Positions 1-8,453 of a DNA stretch of 64,000 nt are shown piece after piece (position 1 is the stretch's first letter; every line of letters begins with the position of its first letter). The notes below the pieces were generated by a model. The model did no database searches, was not told the origin of the DNA, and worked only from the letters and a program-made list of their open reading frames with translations. The position numbers and the translations under genes are program-made. The DNA is from an uncultured Eubacterium sp. (lineage in GTDB: Bacteria > Bacillota > Clostridia > Oscillospirales > Acutalibacteraceae): NCBI RefSeq assembly GCF_934561735.1, contig NZ_CAKTGT010000001.1, forward strand, positions 1 through 64,000, read 5' to 3'.

Positions 1-1
1 G

Positions 2-373
2 GATCAATGGTACATTAATCCCGAAATATATAATGAACCGGATTTTCATGAACCGAAATTGAATAGTCTTGATGATTTTGATAATCAAAAGGTATTATCA
101 CGAGAATTATTAATTGATTATTTTGAAACAATCAAAGAAAAAATAATGGAATATTTAAATTCGTTAAGTGATGAGGATTTATATGAAAAACCCGAAGGAT
201 GTGAGTATAACAGATTATCGTTAATTTTAGGTCAATTTAGACACTTTCATTGCCATATGGGTAATATAAACGCAACAACTATCTACAATACAAACAAATG
301 GCCACGAGTGCTTGGTATGTATTGGTTAGATAAAATTAATGATTTTAGAGATATGGATAACTTATATGAATGA
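2..373 (+). CDS. C-terminal fragment of a DinB-like hypothetical protein (5' end outside window)
   Basis: The reading frame is open from base 2 to the TGA at 371-373, so about 123 codons of the C-terminal part are present and the start lies upstream of the window. The segment is mostly helical and contains a His-rich stretch (RHFHCHMGN) at the position where DinB/YfiT four-helix metalloproteins carry their last metal-binding His residues (HxxHxG-like). That resemblance is weak and the fold cannot be verified from a fragment. A good rho-independent terminator follows directly, so this is the last gene of its transcript. It could equally be an unrelated small helical protein. Confidence 0.55.
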   Translation, partial: DQWYINPEIYNEPDFHEPKLNSLDDFDNQKVLSRELLIDYFETIKEKIMEYLNSLSDEDLYEKPEGCEYNRLSLILGQFRHFHCHMGNINATTIYNTNKWPRVLGMYWLDKINDFRDMDNLYE

Positions 374-406
374 GTTCATATATTAGAATCAGTACAGTTC
401 TATGCA

Positions 407-440
407 AAAACTGCCTACTCAATGAGTAAGCAGTTTTTAT
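407..440 (+). terminator. rho-independent terminator
   Basis: The arms AAAACTGC-C-TACTC (407-420) and GAGTA-A-GCAGTTTT (424-437) form a 13-pair stem with one mismatch and an AAT loop, followed by a T-rich tail. It ends the transcript of the partial gene at the left edge. Confidence 0.8.
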
Positions 441-474
441 ATATTTTAGCAATTTACTTTTTTATGAATTATGA

Positions 475-627
475 TTAATAATCGTCATCGTCATCATCGT
501 CGTCATCCAAGAATGAGCTTTCTCTTTCGTCATCCTCTTCCAAGCCGTCAAGAATCAAAGAATCAATAACAGTGTCCTTGTAGTCAATATTTCCGTCGTT
601 GTTCCAATCAATATCAAATATGCTCAT
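475..627 (-). CDS. 50-residue acidic mini-protein with one EF-hand/dockerin-like loop
   Basis: ATG at 625-627 is preceded by GAGGAG with 8 bases of spacing, and the frame closes with TAA at 475-477. Residues 7-18 read DWNNDGNIDYKD, which matches the calcium-loop pattern D-x-N-x-D-G-x-I-D-x-x-D of EF-hands and dockerin half-repeats. The C-terminus is nine consecutive Asp residues followed by Tyr. There is no signal peptide or membrane segment, so it should be cytoplasmic. It stands alone between a terminator and a 370-base spacer. Calcium binding is inferred from the loop only. No function is known to me, and a single loop is half of a normal EF-hand pair or dockerin, so it may dimerise. Confidence 0.6.
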   Translation of the reverse strand: MSIFDIDWNNDGNIDYKDTVIDSLILDGLEEDDERESSFLDDDDDDDDDY

Positions 628-939
628 ATCAAAATCTCCTCATCAGCATAAAAAGATTGTTTGTGTTTCTGTACCTTGATAATAACATTATTTTTTTAGG
701 ATTACAATACTTAGACAGATTAAGTCCTGTTTTTCGTACTATTGTGACAAAATTGTTTACTATATTTATTATAGTTTAATTATAACAAGGCCATGTATCC
801 TAAAATCGTACTCCTTTGAATAAACACATTATTCTAATAGGAGCTTTATAATAATGTTAAAGTAGAAAACATGTAATTCGATGAACAAAAAGCTGCAAAC
901 AGCAAAAATGTTCGGAATGAAGCCTAACTTTTTGCCATA
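628..939. other. AT-rich intergenic spacer, no gene seen
   Basis: The stretch between the acidic mini-protein and the acyltransferase promoter has no frame with a ribosome site and coding character. It is AT-rich, with a small GCTG-CAAA-CAGC hairpin near 886-897 and no recognised RNA family. Confidence 0.5.
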
Positions 940-968
940 TTGAACAAATTTATATAATATGCTATAAT
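940..968 (+). promoter_or_regulatory. sigma-A-type promoter of the first acyltransferase
   Basis: TTGAAC at 940-945 and TATAAT at 963-968 are separated by exactly 17 bases. The TGC before the -10 box makes it an extended -10. The start codon at 998 lies about 22 bases beyond the predicted start of transcription. Confidence 0.8.
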
Positions 969-997
969 CATACATATTAATTATAAGAGGTTGAATT

Positions 998-2032
998 ATG
1001 GGAGAAAACAGCACGCCTTTGCAAAAGCCGCGGTATGACTGGCTCGACGCAATCAAAGCCGTTGCGATGGCATTTGTAATTTTTGTTCATTTGGGGCTGA
1101 ACGGGTTTACAACATTTGTAATGTACACAAGTTTTTTGAAGCTGCCGCTGTTTTTTGCGGCTTCGGGATTTGTGTTTAATCCGAAAAAGCAAATGAGCGT
1201 TAAAGAATTTTTGATTACCCGCTCAAAGCGAATACTTGTGCCCTACCTTTGCCTGTCGGTAATATTGTGCATATTCGATTTATTCACATACCAAGGCACA
1301 TTCACCGAATGGATAAAATACTCGCTCGATTTGATATGTATGGGCAAAATAATGTGGTTTTTCCCTACATTGTTTCTGTGCAACTTTTTGATGTTCATAA
1401 TCTTTAAAATTACAAAAAACAACGATGCAACAGTGATAATAAGTGCCGTGATTTCGCTTGTTTTAGGCTACTTCTGCATCACCGGCAAGCATATATTTAT
1501 GGCGGTAAACGCCGTTTTTGTGGCATATCCGATATGCGTTTTCGGTTACTACCTAAAATCTTTTCTTGCTCTTGTAAAAAAGAACTACCTTATTATAATC
1601 GCAACAATTTCCATGATAGTTTTTCTTGCACTGCCTGCCCTGTACAAATACCACACGGGCAAGTTCAACTACATAAACCTTTTTTCATCGCTCTACTGCT
1701 CATATTTTTACGATATGCTGGTTGTGTACAGCGGCGTGCTTGCATTTTTCATATTCTTCAGCTTTATGAAATTCCCGAAATTTGTGGTTAAATTCGGTCA
1801 AAACACTATTTTTTACTACGCATTTCACATTCCGGCTTGCAAGCTGATAATGTTCTTGCTGAGCACCTTTGTGTCCCCTAAATTTGATGCAAAACTCCTT
1901 GGTAACACGCACAAAGGCATACTGATTTATTCGGCTGTAACGCTGTTTACTTTGATTGTACTTGCACCGATTTGCACACTTGTAAACAAATACATCCCGT
2001 TCATCGTAGGGTCAAAGAAGCGAAAAGCATAA
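998..2032 (+). CDS. membrane acyltransferase family 3 protein
   Basis: The 344-residue polytopic protein begins with the acyltransferase-3 signature region (YDWLDAIKAVAMAFVIFVH at about residues 13-31, with the family His at the end of the first membrane helix) followed by about ten hydrophobic segments. Family members transfer acyl groups, usually acetyl or succinyl, to sugars of surface polysaccharides, lipids or antibiotics at the cytoplasmic membrane. The start follows AGAGG with suitable spacing, and its own promoter and terminator make it monocistronic. It faces a second, different acyltransferase across a shared terminator. The acceptor cannot be predicted from sequence. Confidence 0.85.
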   Translation: MGENSTPLQKPRYDWLDAIKAVAMAFVIFVHLGLNGFTTFVMYTSFLKLPLFFAASGFVFNPKKQMSVKEFLITRSKRILVPYLCLSVILCIFDLFTYQGTFTEWIKYSLDLICMGKIMWFFPTLFLCNFLMFIIFKITKNNDATVIISAVISLVLGYFCITGKHIFMAVNAVFVAYPICVFGYYLKSFLALVKKNYLIIIATISMIVFLALPALYKYHTGKFNYINLFSSLYCSYFYDMLVVYSGVLAFFIFFSFMKFPKFVVKFGQNTIFYYAFHIPACKLIMFLLSTFVSPKFDAKLLGNTHKGILIYSAVTLFTLIVLAPICTLVNKYIPFIVGSKKRKA

Positions 2033-2036
2033 CAAA

Positions 2037-2077
2037 AAGAACTGTGATAAATGAATTTAATTCATATCACAGTTCTT
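2037..2077. terminator. bidirectional terminator between convergent acyltransferases
   Basis: A perfect 13-pair stem (AAGAACTGTGATA at 2037-2049 with its complement at 2065-2077) encloses an inner TGAAT/ATTCA pairing. A-rich and T-rich flanks let it work in both directions. Confidence 0.85.
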
Positions 2078-2082
2078 ATATT

Positions 2083-3069
2083 TTATACCTGCTTTTTTAA
2101 TTTAAGTGTTTTTAGTTTCATTAATCCGTAGGACATAAGCAGAGTGCACAGAATTATCATTAAGCCGTATAGCAAGCTGTTATTATATATCGGTTTGATT
2201 TCTTTAAATACAAACTGAAATACACCGTGCAACAAATATATTTCAAGTGACATCTTTCCGCACAATTCAAACACGGGGTTTTTAAACCGAACATATCTTC
2301 CGACCGATAATGCAACTATTGCCAAAGATAAAACCGAAACATTATAAATTAATGCCCAAAGCACTATAATCTTTGGTTTGTCACTCAAAACATATTCTGC
2401 ACCGGTTGCAACAACGGCAAGTGCACCAAAGCCAAATATTAACGGTAAAGTCTTTTTTTCGTTCAAATTAACAACACTGTAAATCATACCGCCGCTGAAG
2501 CATAGCAAGCTTAAATACCAAAACTCATCTACTCCGAATGCCGATAAAGCTATTATTAGAGCCAATTCAAAAATTGTTACAAATATAATTAATCCCTTCA
2601 AATTATCTTTAAACAATTTATATCCAATGTAAAACACAATATACAGCACTTCAATCATGATAATAAACCATGAATGAGGAGTAATTATTTCTTTAAGGAA
2701 ATTAAAATTTCCCGATACTAAAAACATACAAACGAAATTGAAAATCCACACAAAAATATATTCAACAAACAGCGGTACACAACGTTTTAATATAAATCCG
2801 TTCATATAGTTATCAATGCCGATTTGCTTTATTCTTGTCAGCATACCATAGCCGGATAAGAAAAAGAATATGCCGACAATGGGATTGCCTAAATAATTAA
2901 AAACATTCAGCGGAGCAAAATTTGTTATTCTGATATGACACAACATAATTGCCAAGGCACAAACTCCTCGAAGAGAAGTTGTATAATCCTTAGACATAAA
3001 TTCATCGCTGACTCCGAATTTAATTTTGTACAAAAACAGCAAAAAGAAAACTGCAAATAACAATTCCAT
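2083..3069 (-). CDS. membrane acyltransferase family 3 protein (second, divergent copy)
   Basis: The 328-residue protein starts with a short membrane helix, then carries the acyltransferase-3 region (TTSLRGVCALAIMLCH, about residues 30-45, His at the end) and a second conserved block (GIFFFLSGYGML). About nine more hydrophobic segments follow. It has only general family similarity to the acyltransferase at 998-2032, so the two are not a recent duplication. The start has GGAG about 10 bases upstream. It probably O-acylates a surface glycan or lipid. The unusual N-terminal helix before the catalytic block differs from the neighbour. Confidence 0.85.
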   Translation of the reverse strand: MELLFAVFFLLFLYKIKFGVSDEFMSKDYTTSLRGVCALAIMLCHIRITNFAPLNVFNYLGNPIVGIFFFLSGYGMLTRIKQIGIDNYMNGFILKRCVPLFVEYIFVWIFNFVCMFLVSGNFNFLKEIITPHSWFIIMIEVLYIVFYIGYKLFKDNLKGLIIFVTIFELALIIALSAFGVDEFWYLSLLCFSGGMIYSVVNLNEKKTLPLIFGFGALAVVATGAEYVLSDKPKIIVLWALIYNVSVLSLAIVALSVGRYVRFKNPVFELCGKMSLEIYLLHGVFQFVFKEIKPIYNNSLLYGLMIILCTLLMSYGLMKLKTLKLKKQV

Positions 3070-3135
3070 AAAACAATTTCTCCAATATTTAATGCAATTT
3101 TATAGTATCATATTTAACAACATAAAGCAATATAA

Positions 3136-3169
3136 AAAGCGACTTGGAAAATCAAATCCAAGTCGCTTT
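3136..3169 (-). terminator. terminator of fucO
   Basis: A 13-pair stem (AAAGCGACTTGGA at 3136-3148 with its complement at 3157-3169) is followed on the minus strand by TTTTTATA. It lies 25 bases downstream of the fucO stop codon. Confidence 0.85.
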
Positions 3170-3194
3170 AATTATGCAATGTTCAAATTACGGC

Positions 3195-4343
3195 TTATGC
3201 CATAATCTTTTTGTAAAGCTCTTTAAGCTCTGCTTCGTTTGTATCTCTTGGGTTACCCGGACGGCAAGCGTCTGCGTAAGCGTCTGCAGCCAATGTGTCA
3301 AGGTCTTCTTCTCTTACCTTTTCATTAACAGCCGGAATACCTACATCGGCAGAAAGCTTTTTAACTGCGTCAACGGCAGCCTTTCTGTATTCTTCCTGTG
3401 ACATTTCGTCAACGCCTTCAACACCCATAGCACGAGCAATTTCTCTGTACTTTTCGCCTGTGAAGTCCTCGTTGTATTCCATAACGATAGGAAGCATCAT
3501 AGCACAAGCAACACCGTGAGGTGTGTCATAGTGAGCACCGAGTGTGTGAGCGATTGAGTGAGCAATGCCAAGACCTACATTTGAGAAGCCCATACCTGCG
3601 ATATACTGTGCAAGTGCCATGCCCTCTCTGTCCTCAGGCTTGTTTTCAACTGCACCACGGAGATGCTTTGCGATAAGTTTGATTGCCTCAAGGTGGAACA
3701 TATCAGACATTTCCCAAGCGCCCTTTGTTGTGTAGCCCTCGATAGCGTGTGTGAGTGCATCCATACCTGTTGAAGCTGTAAGACCCTTTGGCATTGATGA
3801 CATCATATCAGGGTCAACAACCGCATATTCAGGAATATCGTTTTCGTCAACGCAAACAAACTTTCTTTCCTTTTGAACATCTGTGATTACATAGTTGATT
3901 GTAACCTCGGCAGCTGTGCCTGCTGTTGTTGGAACTGCGATTGTAGGAACAGCGTGATTCTTTGTAGGAGCAACGCCCTCAAGTGAACGAACATCTGCGA
4001 ATTCAGGGTTTGCAATAATGATACCGATAGCCTTTGCTGTATCCATTGAAGAACCGCCGCCGATAGCGATGATTGAATCTGCACCGCAAGCCTTGAAGCT
4101 TTCTACACCGTCAACAACATTTTCGATTGTTGGGTTTGGTTTGATACCCGAATAAACTGTGTATGGAATTTTTGCTTCGTCAAGAAGGTCTGTTACCTTT
4201 GAAGTAACGCCGAACTTGATAAGGTCAGGGTCGGAACATACAAAAATGTGCTTCCATCCCTTTGATTGAGCAATAGGAGCAATTTCCTTGATTGCACCCT
4301 TGCCGTGATATGAAACTGTGTTAAGTACTATTCTGTTTGCCAT
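3195..4343 (-). CDS. fucO: lactaldehyde reductase (1,2-propanediol oxidoreductase), iron-containing ADH family III
   Basis: The 382-residue protein matches Escherichia coli FucO along its length, with family landmarks in order. These are the NAD-binding GGGSSMDTAK loop, the PTTAGTAAEVTINYVITD block, DALTHAIEG (metal ligands Asp and His) and GIAHSIAH...DTPHG (two more His ligands). It would reduce the L-lactaldehyde released by FucA to 1,2-propanediol with NADH, regenerating NAD+ in anaerobic fucose or rhamnose fermentation. It sits 45 kb away from the fucA-fucI operon with its own extended -10 promoter and terminator, so it may be controlled separately. No propanediol microcompartment genes are in the window, so propanediol may be an end product. 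Confidence 0.9.
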   Translation of the reverse strand: MANRIVLNTVSYHGKGAIKEIAPIAQSKGWKHIFVCSDPDLIKFGVTSKVTDLLDEAKIPYTVYSGIKPNPTIENVVDGVESFKACGADSIIAIGGGSSMDTAKAIGIIIANPEFADVRSLEGVAPTKNHAVPTIAVPTTAGTAAEVTINYVITDVQKERKFVCVDENDIPEYAVVDPDMMSSMPKGLTASTGMDALTHAIEGYTTKGAWEMSDMFHLEAIKLIAKHLRGAVENKPEDREGMALAQYIAGMGFSNVGLGIAHSIAHTLGAHYDTPHGVACAMMLPIVMEYNEDFTGEKYREIARAMGVEGVDEMSQEEYRKAAVDAVKKLSADVGIPAVNEKVREEDLDTLAADAYADACRPGNPRDTNEAELKELYKKIMA

Positions 4344-4379
4344 AGTGAAAACCTCCGTTTTTTCTTTTCATTTTTCTAT

Positions 4380-4387
4380 ATTATACC
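4380..4387 (-). promoter_or_regulatory. extended -10 promoter element of fucO
   Basis: On the minus strand TGGTATAAT (TATAAT at 4380-4385) is a good extended -10. No convincing -35 box is present at 17 bases, which suggests dependence on the extended -10 or on an activator. Confidence 0.5.
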
Positions 4388-4531
4388 ACAAAATTTTAAA
4401 TAAGTATTGTTAAATTTTTAACAATTATTTAAGAATTTTTACTATTTTGATATATAAAAGAATTTTTTAACGAAAATCGGAGCTTTTACGACCAAAACCA
4501 ATCGCAAAAACCCCGATATTTTAATGCCTGA

Positions 4532-6727
4532 TTAAATTTGATACCATTTTATCTCATTGGCTTCAAGGTGAAGTTCAAAGCTTGTGCCGTCACCGACATA
4601 AACAGTTGTGTCCTGAGGCTCATAAGTGTTGTTTACAACACAGTACTTGCCGTTTTTAACATAAGCGTGAACCTCAACATTGTAGTTTGTTGAATACCAA
4701 CGATGAAGCTCGTCCTCTGCCGAAGCACTCCACAAAACCGCACGGTAAAGCACACGGCTGTTCTCGAACGAATACGGAAGTCCGCTGATGTAAACGCCTC
4801 TGCCCTTGCCGAATTCTTTAACAGCCATCTGAACTTCTTCTGCGTGTCTTACGGCAAACGGAAGCTCGGTTGCATTTTGAACAAGAACGGTTGTGCCGTC
4901 AAGAGCAACGATATTTTTCTTGCCCTCGCCGAAATCGACATTGCCGCCCTCGGTGTCTGCAAGGATAAAGTGATCTCTGTGCTCCTCGGTGTTGTATCTG
5001 CGAGTGTTGAGAGTGAAGCCGTTTTCTTCTTCAACGCCCAAAATATCATTGAGCTGGAAGAACTTGCCCTGCCAATGATGAGCGGCAGGCTCGCCGACAC
5101 CGATAAATCCGCCGCCGTTGAACACGAACTTCTTAACGGCTGTGATGATTTGCTCATCTGCCCAATATTCGCCGCCCGACTGTGCCGTGTCTGCATCGCC
5201 GACATTGATGACAACATCAAACTTGTCAAGGAAGTTGTTGTCATTTTTAATATCATCAAAGCTGATGAACGAAACATCAAACGGAGCACCGCTCAAAGCC
5301 TCGATAACACCGAAATAGGAATAGTTCTGTCTGTAATAAAGACCGTGGTGAACCATATGATTTGACCAAGAACGCATCTTGCCCCAACAGTTAAGCACTG
5401 CAACTTTCTTTACGCAATAAGGAGTTACGCCCTGAATGTTATCGTAAAGTGTGCGGAACTCATCGCAAACGCCCTTGATATAATCAACAAACTCAGGGAA
5501 TTTGAGTGCAAGTTTGAGATAACCGCCGTAGCCGATACGCTGGATAGGACTTCTCAAAATTGCTCGTCTTGCCGTTACCCAATTTACCTTTGCTTCGTAA
5601 ATAGGGTCGCCGCCCTCACAAAAAACATCAGGGAAGAAGTACGGCAAAAATCTGCCCTCGGTATATTTTACATTTTTAATATCGCTGAAAAGACGAAGTG
5701 TTGCACCGTTGCCGACACTGCCCACAACAGCATCAAGACCGATTGATGCAAAGTCATCCATAAACGGCTCCATACCAATCCAGTGGTCGCCCATAAACAT
5801 CATTGCTTCCTTGCCGTACTCGTGAACAATATCCACCATTTCTTTGGCAAGTTTGGCAACCTCACGCATTTGGAACTTTTGGAAATCCTTAAATTCCTTT
5901 GACGGAATACGATATGTATTGTTCATATAGCCCTGGTCAATGATGAACTCGGGACGGAACTTGTAGCCGACTTCTTTTTCGAATTGTTCAAGGATATACG
6001 GGCTTACAGACGCCGAATAGCCGAACCAATCAACAAACTTTTCTCTTGCAAATTCATCAAACACAAGTGTGAACTGATGGAAAAATGTTGTGAATCTGAC
6101 AACATCAACATAATCGTGAGTGTCAAGGAATCTGCGAAGTCTGTCGAGCGAGTGTGCTCTTGTCTTTGGCTGACGAACATCAAAGGTAATCTGCGGTTCA
6201 ACATCTTTCCACTCGTTGACAACTGCGTTGTACATATGAACCGGGTCCCACATAATGTAAGCAAGGAAGCTTACCGTGTACTCGTGGAACGGTGTGCACT
6301 TGTTAATCTTTACATTGCCCGTTGCCTCGTCATATTCCCAATCGGTCGGAGCAACAACCTCACCTGTTGTACGGTCGATAACCTCCCACCATCTTGTGAT
6401 GTCATCACGGTTGTTGACCTTGAGCATATCGGGATAAAGATGATTCATAAGATGAATTTCAAGAGTTGACTCGGTTGCTGTGTAAAACGGAGTCATAATG
6501 TACATCTGCTGAATTTCATCAGGATTTGCCTTTGCCCATTCGTTATCTTTTCTTGTGGTGTAATAGGTTGCATAAATCTTTGCACCTGTGTCTTTAAGTT
6601 CCTGCGGGAACTCTGTGCCGTCACAGTCACGGATTGCGTCTGCACCCCATTCGTCCATAATTTCAAGGGTTTCCTTAACCACATCCATATCGGTTGGAAT
6701 GGTTACTCTGCCTTTGTTTTGTGCCAT
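4532..6727 (-). CDS. GH112 beta-galactosyl phosphorylase (galacto-N-biose/lacto-N-biose or galactosyl-rhamnose phosphorylase)
   Basis: The 731-residue cytoplasmic protein has the length and signatures of glycoside hydrolase family 112. Asp314 lies in FMGDHWIGMEPF, the family's catalytic general-acid motif, within a partial TIM barrel, followed by the glutaminase-like and C-terminal beta domains. GH112 enzymes use phosphate to cleave Gal-beta-1,3-HexNAc (mucin core, milk sugars) or Gal-beta-1,4-L-rhamnose, giving galactose-1-phosphate. The sequence alone does not separate these specificities for me. The nearby fucose genes fit a mucin-glycan diet, and FucO would also fit rhamnose. It is the last gene of a tight minus-strand run, 12 bases after the beta-helix gene, with its own CGAGGT ribosome site. 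Several long antisense frames inside it are artefacts. Confidence 0.9.
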   Translation of the reverse strand: MAQNKGRVTIPTDMDVVKETLEIMDEWGADAIRDCDGTEFPQELKDTGAKIYATYYTTRKDNEWAKANPDEIQQMYIMTPFYTATESTLEIHLMNHLYPDMLKVNNRDDITRWWEVIDRTTGEVVAPTDWEYDEATGNVKINKCTPFHEYTVSFLAYIMWDPVHMYNAVVNEWKDVEPQITFDVRQPKTRAHSLDRLRRFLDTHDYVDVVRFTTFFHQFTLVFDEFAREKFVDWFGYSASVSPYILEQFEKEVGYKFRPEFIIDQGYMNNTYRIPSKEFKDFQKFQMREVAKLAKEMVDIVHEYGKEAMMFMGDHWIGMEPFMDDFASIGLDAVVGSVGNGATLRLFSDIKNVKYTEGRFLPYFFPDVFCEGGDPIYEAKVNWVTARRAILRSPIQRIGYGGYLKLALKFPEFVDYIKGVCDEFRTLYDNIQGVTPYCVKKVAVLNCWGKMRSWSNHMVHHGLYYRQNYSYFGVIEALSGAPFDVSFISFDDIKNDNNFLDKFDVVINVGDADTAQSGGEYWADEQIITAVKKFVFNGGGFIGVGEPAAHHWQGKFFQLNDILGVEEENGFTLNTRRYNTEEHRDHFILADTEGGNVDFGEGKKNIVALDGTTVLVQNATELPFAVRHAEEVQMAVKEFGKGRGVYISGLPYSFENSRVLYRAVLWSASAEDELHRWYSTNYNVEVHAYVKNGKYCVVNNTYEPQDTTVYVGDGTSFELHLEANEIKWYQI

Positions 6728-6739
6728 AGTTGTACCTCG

Positions 6740-8026
6740 TTAATCTATAATCTCAATTTTATTATTTTTAAGCGTCATTTTGCCGTGATTTCTCTTGCGT
6801 TTGAGCGGAACACTTTTACGCATATAGAATTCGTTATCCGCAACATAAGCGTCAGGATTGCCCGACGGACTTAAAATTCCGCCCAAATCGTCATAACTTA
6901 CATTATTGACAAATGTATTATGCACGGCTTCGCCGAGGCAGAACATCATGCAGCCGCCCTCGTTGAGCCTTGAATAATTGTACTTATATGTAGTTCCGTC
7001 ACCCGAATCGGCATCCCACGGCATACCGTCTTGATTGAGCTTTGTGTCTACACCCTCGTTGTATTGAAGCAAAGCATTTTTGCACTTCCACGGCCAAATT
7101 GCCGCCGCAACCTTGCCCATTCTCTTGCCCGGCTTGGTATAAACACGGTCGTTCATCTCGGTTGCACAAGTGTCCGAAACATTATGTTCAACAAGCGGAG
7201 TGAGTGCATACATAGGCGTGATTGCGTCACCGCCGATATTCTTTGTGTAATTGCCGGTAATCAAAATATTGAGGTTGCCGTATTTTTCAAAGGTTTCCTC
7301 GCTGAGTTCCTTGCCTGCAAAATCTGCGTGGCGATAGGAATAACCCACCGCTATGCCCCATCTGCTGACATTCTTTACAAAACAGCCTTCAACGGTTACG
7401 CCGTCATATCTTGCAACGCCTGTTTTGCTTTCGTCTGCAGGCTTAAATGCGGTCATATAAATACCGCCGTTGTTCATATGCTTGTTGTAAACATTGCCGT
7501 TTACATCGTGAACAAAAAGATTTTTGAGCGTAATTGAATGAAGCGTGCCTCTGTTTTGAGCAACAACGGCAACGCCTGTTCTGTCCCTCTTGTCAGGGTC
7601 GCTGTACGCCTCGGGAGTTGTGAACTCCTCTTTGTTTGCAATTTCTATATCATGAATAACAATATTTTCCACATCGTAAAGAAGAACGGAGGAACTTACA
7701 TCACCCTTGTAAACATGACCGCCGAAATCAAGCTTTGTGCCGTAATCCTGATGCCAAACGCCCTCACCGTTTGTGTTAATGAAAGGCATTCTGCCCTCCT
7801 TGCCGTAAGGAGCAATTTCAATAGCCTCGCCGTCGATACTGCCGCAGTTTTTGAGGTGCAAAAACTGATTGTTAAACACCGAGCCGTATTCAAGCAAAAT
7901 CTTATCGCCCGGATTTATTTGAAGCGAATTGACCTTGTCAAGAGTTAAAAATGCGGTTTCGGGTGTGAGTCCGTCATTATTGTCGTTGCCGTTAAGAGAG
8001 CTTGCGTAATATGTTGTTGACTTCAT
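6740..8026 (-). CDS. intracellular right-handed beta-helix protein, possible GH136-like glycosidase
   Basis: The 428-residue product opens with YYASSLNGNDNNDGLTPETA, the N-terminal cap typical of pectate-lyase-like right-handed beta-helix enzymes. Many beta-helix coils follow (for example IVIHDIEI, VTVEGCFVKNVSRWGIAVG, NILITGNYTKNIGGDAI). Near residues 330-350 an acidic DADSGDG segment is followed by KYNYSRLNEGG, where related glycosidases place catalytic Asp residues. Known family fact: GH136 lacto-N-biosidases are beta-helices, and some gut Clostridia encode them beside GH112. This protein lacks a signal peptide, so a cytoplasmic disaccharide-processing role is inferred. The ATG at 8026 is preferred over 8032 because GGAGGAG lies 7 bases before it. 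The start overlaps the upstream gene by 35 bases. Confidence 0.7.
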   Translation of the reverse strand: MKSTTYYASSLNGNDNNDGLTPETAFLTLDKVNSLQINPGDKILLEYGSVFNNQFLHLKNCGSIDGEAIEIAPYGKEGRMPFINTNGEGVWHQDYGTKLDFGGHVYKGDVSSSVLLYDVENIVIHDIEIANKEEFTTPEAYSDPDKRDRTGVAVVAQNRGTLHSITLKNLFVHDVNGNVYNKHMNNGGIYMTAFKPADESKTGVARYDGVTVEGCFVKNVSRWGIAVGYSYRHADFAGKELSEETFEKYGNLNILITGNYTKNIGGDAITPMYALTPLVEHNVSDTCATEMNDRVYTKPGKRMGKVAAAIWPWKCKNALLQYNEGVDTKLNQDGMPWDADSGDGTTYKYNYSRLNEGGCMMFCLGEAVHNTFVNNVSYDDLGGILSPSGNPDAYVADNEFYMRKSVPLKRKRNHGKMTLKNNKIEIID

Positions 8027-8438
8027 TTTCATACTCCTCCTCTCTTATCTTCTTGTAAACTACATCCCTCGATTCCTTAAATCTGAACTTGTCGCCGTTA
8101 TAACGGGTGAACAAGTCCTTGTTTGATTTGTAAAAATCTTTAAGCTGAGCTTTTTCAATAGGCTTGTAATTGTAATTAATGCCTTTTTTTTCGGAAACAA
8201 AATCCAGCTTGAAGCGTGTAAGCTCCCAATCAAGATAAACGGGAAGCGTAAATTGCTTTAAGCCGTAAACAATCTCGCCGTTTGCAAGAGCGGTTTTACG
8301 CTTTTCGTTTTCCTTTTCGCATCTTGATTTAAGAGCGTCAAGGCTGCTGTCATCAATAAGTCCGAGTTTTTCGGCAAAGGCAAGGCACGCTTTTGCGTAC
8401 TTTTCCTCCTTTTCGCTCGTGAAAAAAATTGTATTCAT
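7992..8438 (-). CDS. hypothetical 148-residue helical protein in the CooC/dehydratase operon
   Basis: The protein is highly charged and mostly helical, without signal peptide, membrane segment or Cys motif. The C-terminal third (LKDFYKSNKDLFTRYNGDKF...REEEYENEV) loosely resembles the helical chaperone part of SurA/PrsA-type foldases, but no peptidyl-prolyl isomerase domain is present. I do not recognise a family with confidence. It lies 15 bases after the acetyl-CoA-synthase-like gene, and its 3' end overlaps the beta-helix gene by 35 bases, so it links the two halves of the run. An assembly or chaperone role for the metalloproteins upstream is possible but only inferred from position. Confidence 0.7.
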   Translation of the reverse strand: MNTIFFTSEKEEKYAKACLAFAEKLGLIDDSSLDALKSRCEKENEKRKTALANGEIVYGLKQFTLPVYLDWELTRFKLDFVSEKKGINYNYKPIEKAQLKDFYKSNKDLFTRYNGDKFRFKESRDVVYKKIREEEYENEVNNILRKLS

Positions 8439-8453
8439 AATTTTTCTCCAATC

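Noticed and set aside
3195..4343. Propanediol-utilisation microcompartment link of fucO
   Set aside because: No shell-protein or propanediol dehydratase gene occurs in the window.
4703..5365. Long plus-strand frame antisense to the GH112 gene
   Set aside because: It is the mirror of a strongly coding minus-strand gene, lacks a ribosome site and gives an unconvincing protein.
7992..8438. Peptidyl-prolyl isomerase annotation for the 148-residue protein
   Set aside because: Only a weak similarity to the helical chaperone part is seen; the isomerase domain is absent.
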